A stretch of 64,000 nt of DNA from Pagrus major (lineage: Eukaryota; Chordata; Actinopteri; Spariformes; Sparidae), in contig NC_133221.1 of NCBI RefSeq assembly GCF_040436345.1, positions 716,972-780,971 on the forward strand, in the 5' to 3' direction. Both the position numbers and the translations under genes were made by a program. Shown one piece after another: positions 59,601 to 64,000 of this stretch (positions within the stretch are counted from its first letter, which is position 1; each line of letters begins with the position of its first letter). Below the pieces are notes generated by a model, which had not been told where the DNA came from, made no database searches, and worked only from the letters and a program-made list of their open reading frames with translations.

Positions 59601-60035
59601 GAACTCTGCAAACACCAACATGTTTTTATTCATACCACATGAATCTTTGATAAATTCTCTGATGAAAGTCATTTAAGAGGCTCTAAATACAAAAGCAGCT
59701 GCTACTGTTGATAATTAGGAGGTTTGGAAGTTTGTATTTGTCCTTTTAACTTAGTTAACAGCTTTTTAGGTGAATAACAGCTGACATAATACTAAGAGGG
59801 GAACATAACAAATGATTTCTATCATGATTTCTTGATGTGTCACAAATTCTAGTTAGCAAATACATTTTAGTAGAAGCAGCAAAAATAGATAATATCAGTT
59901 CTCTTACTTTGTGTCTGAGGGTCCAGGTTTATTACGGAAGACTGGAGGTTCATCTCTGGACCAGTCTTTCTTCATAGACAGACAGATGGATCCTGGAGGC
60001 TCTGCTCTGTCCTCCTCCTCCTCCACAACACTCAT
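33590..60035 (-). CDS. Fish NLRC3-like (NLR-C) receptor with RING, FISNA-NACHT and LRRs
   Basis: This is a cytosolic pattern-recognition-type NLR of the large teleost NLR-C group (family knowledge; the ligand is unknown). Exons in transcript order: 60035-59908 (start ATG), 59605-59486, 58891-58772, 51938-51819, 47816-47590 (RING) and 47051-45188 (FISNA-NACHT). The LRR exons follow: 44551-44381, 43335-43162, 42487-42314, 41640-41467, 40823-40650, 40170-39997, 39015-38842, 36902-36729, 36053-35880 and 34846-34673. All phases match. With a short terminal exon (33596-33590, Arg-Val-stop) the frame totals 4,323 nt, 1,440 codons. No stop or frameshift occurs in any exon up to the last LRR, so the gene looks functional apart from its lost B30.2. 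Uncertain points are whether all three N-terminal cassettes are used together and where translation ends. Confidence 0.85.
33597..34672 (-). other. Intron between last LRR exon and B30.2 remnant
   Basis: About 1.1 kb with no recognised exon, RNA or long repeat. Confidence 0.6.
34673..34846 (-). CDS. NLR LRR exon 10
   Basis: A 174-nt, phase-2 symmetric exon. It encodes one ribonuclease-inhibitor-type repeat pair with [35 protein letters not shown] and [13 protein letters not shown]. Its acceptor is TTATTTAG, where the other LRR exons use CAG. Confidence 0.9.
34950..35215. repeat. SINE/LINE-tail-like fish repeat
   Basis: The end of this interval reads AAGCCCTTTGAGCGG, then GGAAAAGGGCTATAAAGATGC and CCATTTACCAT. 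This resembles the conserved 3' tail of common fish retroposons. The exact family is not assigned. Confidence 0.55.
35880..36053 (-). CDS. NLR LRR exon 9
   Basis: A 174-nt exon encoding [35 protein letters not shown] and [15 protein letters not shown]. It is nearly identical to LRR exon 5 (40650-40823), including the unusual NxLR ending, and was duplicated together with flanking intron. Confidence 0.92.
36729..36902 (-). CDS. NLR LRR exon 8
   Basis: A 174-nt exon with [35 protein letters not shown] and [15 protein letters not shown]. It shares NELQDLG and flanking intron with exon 4 (41467-41640). Confidence 0.92.
36903..37979. other. NLR intron between LRR exons 7 and 8, left part
   Basis: No exon. 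It contains the 17-bp inverted repeat at 37271-37311. The sequence at 37080-37260 looks like decayed mobile DNA but no family was identified. Confidence 0.5.
37271..37311. repeat. Perfect 17-bp inverted repeat
   Basis: Arms CCCGGCGTAACATGGAG (37271-37287) and CTCCATGTTACGCCGGG (37295-37311) flank a 7-base loop. An outer imperfect pairing (CGATCC with GGGGATCG) extends the stem. Confidence 0.9.
37980..38640 (-). mobile_element. 5'-truncated non-LTR retrotransposon fragment
   Basis: The minus strand encodes the end of a reverse-transcriptase [55 protein letters not shown], then after a break [20 protein letters not shown] and the terminal [14 protein letters not shown]. This is the typical 3' end of a fish LINE ORF2. 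It sits in an NLR intron in the same orientation as the gene. The break near 38,230-38,310 includes a G-rich tract. Confidence 0.8.
38842..39015 (-). CDS. NLR LRR exon 7
   Basis: A 174-nt exon with [35 protein letters not shown] and [15 protein letters not shown]. Phase 2 at both ends. Confidence 0.93.
39190..39660. mobile_element. Foldback (MITE-like) element with nested repeat
   Basis: The left arm (about 39200-39260) has GTCCTGAATGTTCTGATCAC and AGGTGGACAGCT. The right arm (about 39560-39650), reverse-complemented, has GTCCTGAGTGATCC and AAGTGGACAGCT, so the two ends are inverted copies. Between them, about 39345-39430, lies a copy of the dispersed repeat also found at 27130 and 59262. 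Confidence 0.55.
39997..40170 (-). CDS. NLR LRR exon 6
   Basis: A 174-nt exon with [35 protein letters not shown] and [15 protein letters not shown]. Phase 2 at both ends. Confidence 0.92.
40650..40823 (-). CDS. NLR LRR exon 5
   Basis: A 174-nt exon with [35 protein letters not shown] and [15 protein letters not shown]. It is a close copy of exon 9 with matching intron on both sides. Confidence 0.92.
41171..41210. repeat. (GT)n microsatellite in NLR intron
   Basis: About 40 bp of GT. The duplicate intron near 36395-36410 has only a short (GT)n at the matching place, so the tract length changed after duplication. Confidence 0.9.
41467..41640 (-). CDS. NLR LRR exon 4
   Basis: A 174-nt exon with [35 protein letters not shown] and [15 protein letters not shown]. 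Paralogous with exon 8. Confidence 0.92.
42314..42487 (-). CDS. NLR LRR exon 3
   Basis: A 174-nt exon with [35 protein letters not shown] and [15 protein letters not shown]. It is a near-identical tandem copy of exon 2; the last codon reads Gly where exon 2 has Arg. Confidence 0.93.
43162..43335 (-). CDS. NLR LRR exon 2
   Basis: A 174-nt exon with [35 protein letters not shown] and [15 protein letters not shown]. Source or product of the 848-bp tandem duplication. Confidence 0.93.
43351..44380 (-). other. NLR intron between LRR exons 1 and 2
   Basis: About 1 kb, AT-rich, with a short CACACA/TATATA patch at 43500-43540. No further exon recognised. Confidence 0.7.
44381..44551 (-). CDS. NLR LRR exon 1
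   Basis: A 171-nt exon with [35 protein letters not shown] and [15 protein letters not shown]. It is one codon shorter than the other LRR exons and more diverged. It joins the NACHT exon in phase 2. Confidence 0.9.
44552..45187 (-). other. NLR intron between NACHT and LRR exons
   Basis: AT-rich intron with no recognised feature. Confidence 0.75.
45188..47051 (-). CDS. NLR FISNA-NACHT-helical domain exon
   Basis: One 1,864-nt exon, open throughout. Residues 1-95 form the fish-specific NACHT-associated (FISNA) region ([20 protein letters not shown]). Walker A is GVAGVGKT (exon residues about 103-110), Walker [12 protein letters not shown] (about 174-184), and a sensor-like WITSRPAAA follows. 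The C-terminal half has the winged-helix/HD2 signature ([16 protein letters not shown]) and helices leading into the LRRs. ATP-binding residues are all present, so oligomerisation capacity is expected. The acceptor is TCTCTTCCAG and the donor CTCT|GTAAGT. Confidence 0.96.
47052..47589 (-). other. NLR intron between RING and NACHT exons
   Basis: About 540 nt with no recognised feature. Confidence 0.75.
47590..47816 (-). CDS. NLR RING-finger exon (C3HC4)
   Basis: A 227-nt exon encoding [15 protein letters not shown], then [13 protein letters not shown] and CPHC, which match the zinc ligands of a C3HC4 RING. It is phase-compatible with the upstream cassette and the downstream NACHT exon. RING fingers usually act as ubiquitin E3 modules, and an N-terminal zinc finger of this type is known in a subset of teleost NLR-C proteins. 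Activity here is inferred. Confidence 0.92.
47817..49639 (-). other. NLR intron, no exon recognised
   Basis: About 1.8 kb of AT-rich sequence. The part at 48650-48766 is a diverged copy of 59150-59258 (shared AACAGCAAGGAGAGGAAGAG), showing that intron blocks were duplicated within the gene. Confidence 0.7.
49640..51725 (-). mobile_element. Internally deleted L2/Maui-like LINE
   Basis: The minus strand starts with an endonuclease segment: [36 protein letters not shown] (with a frameshift nearby), [31 protein letters not shown] and the catalytic-type [10 protein letters not shown]. The central palm of the reverse transcriptase is missing. The 3' part resumes with [26 protein letters not shown] and [18 protein letters not shown] (CA)n tract (50583-50619) interrupts the ORF. 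The element lies in an NLR intron in the same orientation as the gene and cannot encode a working enzyme. Confidence 0.85.
51819..51938 (-). CDS. NLR N-terminal cassette exon, copy 3
   Basis: A 120-nt phase-2 symmetric exon encoding [40 protein letters not shown]. This ~40-residue module resembles the short repeated motifs found before the NACHT region of fish NLR-C proteins. It is nearly identical to the copies at 58772 and 59486. Confidence 0.88.
51939..52611 (-). other. NLR intron, duplicated block left of the minisatellite
   Basis: The segment 52240-52350 (GACCATGATTGCATCGAGGA, TACTGGGCCCTGTCCGGCAG) is a copy of 59017-59130. The cassette exon and this flanking intron were duplicated as a unit. 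Confidence 0.8.
52612..58475. repeat. 5.9-kb TACCTCTGAYACtype 12-bp minisatellite
   Basis: About 480 units of CTCTGACACTAC, CTCTGATACTAC and CTCTGACTCTAC, with occasional 8-bp units (CTCTGACT) and CTGTCTGA variants. Segments from about 53041 to 53580 recur exactly at an offset of 1,560 bp (54601-55140), showing higher-order duplication. Minus frames of Ser/Glu/Val and Arg/Gly/Ser are repeat artefacts. The array lies in an NLR intron between cassette copies 2 and 3. Confidence 0.97.
58476..58771 (-). other. NLR intron right of the minisatellite
   Basis: No exon recognised. The block 58680-58760 is repeated at 59394-59478 (CTAATATACAAACACCAAAT), part of the cassette duplication. Confidence 0.8.
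58772..58891 (-). CDS. NLR N-terminal cassette exon, copy 2
   Basis: A 120-nt phase-2 symmetric exon, same product as copy 3 with one or two base changes. It has intact AG acceptor and GTAAG donor. Confidence 0.88.
59262..59395 (-). repeat. Dispersed repeat copy 3 (inverted)
   Basis: GTCCCCAGACTCCCTTAA at the left end and CTTCTTGTAAATTCAGCAAA at the right end are the reverse complement of the repeat at 27130-27278. Confidence 0.8.
59486..59605 (-). CDS. NLR N-terminal cassette exon, copy 1
   Basis: A 120-nt phase-2 symmetric exon. It has intact splice sites and flanking intron nearly identical to copies 2 and 3. Confidence 0.88.
59908..60035 (-). CDS. NLR initiator exon
   Basis: The ATG at 60035-60033 opens [43 protein letters not shown] and splices at CAAA|GTAAGAG. 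It is a diverged relative of the 120-nt cassettes, with the same SMKxDWSxxxP and PGPSDTK core. An acceptor (TTTCTCCTCTCAG) lies 24 nt upstream of the ATG, so a separate 5'UTR exon exists. Confidence 0.88.
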
Positions 60036-60213
60036 CTTCTAATCTGAAGTCAGTCTGAGAGGAGAAACAGAGACACTGGCTGTGAGCCAATCAGGACTTT
60101 GTGTCCACAGATAAATCAAACAGTTCATTCTAACATTTCTCTCCTCGACAGTCCACAGACAGAATCTGACTCTTTGACAGTAACATGGTAAAAATATTGT
60201 GTTAACACTCACC

Positions 60214-60262
60214 CTGCACTGACTTCACTTCTCCTTCTGCTCTGTCCACTCAAAATGGAGTC
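60214..60262 (-). other. NLR 5'UTR exon (candidate)
   Basis: The minus sequence ends GTGAAGTCAGTGCAGG|GTGAGTG, a good donor 150 nt upstream of the initiator-exon acceptor at about 60059. The transcription start was not located. Confidence 0.55.
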
Positions 60263-63089
60263 TGAATTGAACCTGGACCTTGATCACCTTGTAAATGTTG
60301 AATTGTTGAAATGTTGCTCCTCCCATCTCCATTTACAGGAAATCAATTTGTGTGTGCACCTGAATGAGTGATAGAGAGAGAGAGAGACACACACACACCA
60401 TGTGTTTATGAGAATCTCTTGGCTTTAACAGATTTAATTTAAATGGGTTTAATCAAAACATTCGTACTTGATGAAATTAATCTGTACTGCTTAAGTGACA
60501 ACTAAAGTCTTCAAACTAGATTAAACTGAACTCATTGAGCTCTTTTACAGACTTACAGTGAACACAAACCCAGCTGTATGATACACAAATCTCTGAATGA
60601 ACTCCAGCCTGGCTACCTCTTCCTGGTACTGCACAGCTAAAATCAGTTGGATGTTGCAGATGGATGATGACTGCCCTCCATAGTCAGCACAGCAGCTTCT
60701 TACTGGTCAAATATGACTACAATATAAGTTATAGTTCAGTCAAATTTGACTTAAGGTAAAGTCCTGAAAAATATGTTAGAATATGCAAACGTGTACGCAA
60801 CACATTGATGTGAATCCACGGCCTTCATGTGACGTTACCATAAATAATGCTGTGTTTATTTACACAATGTAAACAAATATTTGTGAAAAGACTTTAGTTA
60901 GTTAACTCAGCATTTTCACTGGGTAACTATTACTATGTGTCAGCAGTGGATTCACACAGGACCCGGTCCAATTATGAAACCTTGACAGAGAAATGCAGGA
61001 ATTCATGAGATTTTTTGATCTAACCAACCAGCATGAAAACTTAAACGACTAGCAGAGACATCTTTAAAATGTTTATCTGGAATGACACAAATGTTTAACA
61101 TACCTCGACATGCTTACTCAGTTTGGACTGCAAATTATTGCAGGCAGTGATGAAGATTGTTTACGGTAAACAGAGCGAACATTGAAAAAAATATAATGCT
61201 TTCTTCATTTCAAAAATGGCAAACATTGACTTGTGATATGGTGAAGGGTGCTTTGTTAGTTATGAATCATCATCTTTATCTACTGTTGCCATCATCACTG
61301 CCACCAAGTTCAAACTGAACTGTTTTCAGTTTGTTACATTTTACAAGCTCTGTTAGCTTTTATTGTCATACATATACAAAATAAACTAAAAAAAAATGTC
61401 ATGAAAGAAAACATTCTTAGACGAGTTCGTCACTTTGTGTTGAAAAGTGTTGGGTCATAAAGGCGCAGATGAAAAGACAGTTTTTTGGAACAGTCTTCAA
61501 CTTTAAGTAGATCATACAATGGGAAGAGATAGTCTCTTAATCACACTGATCCAGAACACAACCTGAAATATAAAAAACAAAGGATGAACTTGTAAATACT
61601 TGATAAACTCGTCATTAAACAAGCTGCTGGTGGTTCACTCTCTGTGTGGAGCAGACACTCATTACAACTCCACTAATATTTCACCATTTTACACTTTAAC
61701 CAGAAGAGGAAAGACCAAACAACAGAGTTCAGAATCAAAAATACATTCAATATATTTTATTTTATATTAGTTACCTGTGTATCTTTTATCTGGCTGACAT
61801 CACATTGTTAACCTGCCTCTTAAAGAAGTGACTCCATTTTAAAATCTGTTTCCATAAATGAACAGACTCATTAACTCCGCCACTTCCACCAAAACCACTA
61901 AAAATCATTTAAATCACTGCCTCGTCATTGGTTAGTTTTTCGCAGGCAAATTTAACTACTGAAAATTGTTTTGTTTTTTTTAAACTTTATTGACAATAGT
62001 CAGATTCAAACCAGTAACGTCCAGATAGTTATAGATAAAGTACATTTTGAATGTTATTTTTCCTTTTCAGTTGTTGAATCAGCCAGAAAATATGAACAGT
62101 TGAATTTAAACGTTTAGATTTTTGTCCATTTCATTTTTTCCAAACAAATTAAAATATTAAATATTCCCATCCACCTCAGAAATCAGAAACATATTAATAT
62201 TCAATAACAAACCTAATGTATATGAAATATTATTATAAACAACATTAAATAAAAGTGATAAATAAATAAACAGAACCAAGCAGAGGTTTGTGTGTTTGAT
62301 GAAGGTTTTTATTTTTTATGTAAAAAATTTATAAATATGTAATTTTGATGAACAGAGAAGAGTTCAGGGGTTTAATCAGCACCAGGAGGAGCTGTAAGGT
62401 TTTATAATATAAACATTATATTATATATTATATTCTGACTCATTAAGAGCTGACTTTCATTGGACGTTCAGTCCGTCACTCTTCAGAACAGCAGTGAGAG
62501 CTGCTGAAGGACTTTGGACTTTTCAAATGAATAAAATTATTATTTATTATATTTACTTTTTTGAAAATTGGATGCTCAGCTCAGTGACTTGAATTTAATG
62601 GTCAAACATCACAGAGAATATTTATAATCTTTTGGCCTCAGTTTAATGCTGCATGTGCTCCTGATGATGTCAGCAGCTCAGCTCAGCTGCAGGGCTGCAG
62701 GCAGGAAACCAATAAACTGGCTGTAGTTTGATGGAGGAGACACCAGGGGGAGACAGTGACTGCTTCAGCGCTGCAGCTTCTCTGGTTTCCATCCTGAACT
62801 GAAAGAAGAAAGCGGCTCAGCCTGCAGGTGATCCTGACCAACACACCTGAAGCACCTCAGTATCTGATCACACGTCAGATTAACAAAGATGTTGATGAAG
62901 CTTCTCAGTCATCCAGGTCAGAGTAACTCGAGGAGCTGGACTTGTTTCAGCACCGGGACAGATTGAGAAAGGTAGAAATTTAAAACAGATCAACAGATCG
63001 TGTTCTTTAATCCTCCCAGTGTCAGAAACAGTTTTTTTAAGAGATGAGAAACTGCAAGAAAACATCTGTTGAAGAGAAACGAGGAGTCT
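60263..63089. other. Intergenic sequence right of the NLR gene
   Basis: No gene, RNA gene or long tandem repeat recognised. AT-rich, with a short (GA)n/(CA)n patch at 60374-60398. Confidence 0.65.
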
Positions 63090-63450
63090 TCGTCTCTGTA
63101 AGTCCCTGCCAGGTATTAGTCAGGCCCGTCACCACAGTGTCAGGTAGTAAACTGCACCTCTAGTCTCTGCCAGGTTCAACATCCAGTCCTCTTCAGATAT
63201 TAGTTGTAGCCCTCCAACTTTAGTGATTTCCAGTTACTAGTCAGCCCCCACTGGTAGTTTTAACCAGGCTCACCTGTCCAGTTACTTCCAGACATTAGTT
63301 GCAGCCCTCCAAACATTTTCTAGAAAGTCAAGTCCTCCTGTTCATTTCCAGGTATTAGTTGGGACCTTGGCTCTCAGTTACCAGGTAATAGTCTGGACCA
63401 TTCAGTCACTGCAGGTATTAGTCAGATCTCTTGACTCTGTGTCAGGCTTT
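63090..63450. repeat. Degenerate ~50-bp tandem repeat
   Basis: Diverged units share CCAGGTATTAGTYRG, CAGTTACTAGTC and GACATTAGTTGCAGCCCTCC. Spacing varies from about 45 to 60 bp. Confidence 0.7.
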
Positions 63451-64000
63451 AGTCTGGGTCTCACTGACTGAACTGACTAAGTGACATATTTTATGGAGTT
63501 TCATATTATTTTCACTGCAGAACAACAACAGGAGAGAACGGCTGATCAGCTGTAGTTTGTGTGAACTGAGCAGATTCTTTCCATCAGAGACGAATTCAGT
63601 CACACTTAATGTTTTTAATGACTAATGAAGTGTTTTCACTCGTCCGTTGTTGTATTCGCTCTTTGTTCACTGTGTTTTAACGGAGCTGTAGGACTGTTTA
63701 AAGCAGCTCTGAGTAGTTTTGTAGAAATTCAAACTGACAGTTTTAATATTTACAATATTAATGAGGTAATAATACAAACTGTCTCCATCAGTGAATAAAC
63801 CAGCTGCTCTCAGAGGAGAATAAGGTCCCAGAACACTGTCTGAAGCTAGAGAGGTGGCAGGGTCCGCCACATATAAACAAAGTAAAACAGTATAAACTGT
63901 GTTGTCCTTTAAGGTCAGTTTGTTTATTCAGTCATGAAAGTTTGTTTGTTTAGTTTGTTTCAGCCAATGAGGATCTTTCTCTGCTCACTAACATTTCTTC
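63451..64000. other. Intergenic right end
   Basis: No gene seen. The palindromic motif shared with 8951-8968 occurs here at 63854-63871 in opposite orientation. Confidence 0.6.

Noticed and set aside
1-64000. CRISPR arrays, operons, tRNA or rRNA genes
   Set aside because: Tandem arrays lack repeat-spacer structure, the genome is eukaryotic, and no tRNA cloverleaf or rRNA segment was recognised by eye.

Overview
The window is vertebrate, teleost-fish genomic DNA. The evidence is multi-exon genes with GT-AG introns, abundant (CA)n and (GT)n microsatellites, fish-type non-LTR retrotransposon relics, and an NLR gene carrying the fish-specific FISNA-NACHT architecture. No bacterial features (operons, ribosome binding sites, CRISPR) are present. 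Species cannot be named from the sequence alone.

The left 28 kb hold three housekeeping or signalling genes, all on the + strand: otud5 (2351-6522, its 5' exons lie off the left edge), pim2 (10923-14093, complete, 7 coding exons, 308 codons) and slc35a2 (18996-23647, complete, 5 coding exons, 376 codons). This is the same order and relative orientation as OTUD5-PIM2-SLC35A2 at human Xp11.23, so it is an ancient syntenic block. Exon phases were summed for each gene and all close in frame. About 4.3 kb downstream of slc35a2 there is a tiny alternative last exon (27982-28009). It would replace the SVLVK tail with one ending in KEKGS, closely resembling the dilysine tail of the human ER-retained UGT2 isoform.

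Between and within these genes lie many tandem arrays: a 13-bp polypyrimidine array (1-462), a degenerate ~230-bp array with a repeated CCATTTTG core (about 6990-8150), a self-complementary TATACATA array (9127-9885), an almost T-free CAGAACA array (14437-15193) and an AGCTCCCTGC/AGCTCACTC array (17325-18493).

The stretch 28-33 kb has no recognisable gene. It holds transposon relics and one compact GC-box/ETS/CRE promoter-like patch (30280-30500) with no assigned gene.

The right half (33.6-60.3 kb) is one large minus-strand NLR gene of the fish NLRC3-like (NLR-C) group. In transcript order it has a 5'UTR exon, an initiator exon (60035-59908), three copies of a 120-nt N-terminal exon cassette, a C3HC4 RING exon (47816-47590), a 1,864-nt FISNA-NACHT exon (47051-45188), ten LRR exons (nine of exactly 174 nt, one of 171 nt) and a decayed PRY/SPRY exon. 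All exon phases join; the predicted reading frame is about 1,440 codons and stops two codons after the last LRR. The introns contain a 5.9-kb 12-bp minisatellite with a 1,560-bp higher-order duplication, an internally deleted L2/Maui-like LINE, a second LINE fragment, a foldback element, and recent block duplications that copied LRR exons. The last 3.7 kb (60.3-64 kb) show no gene.
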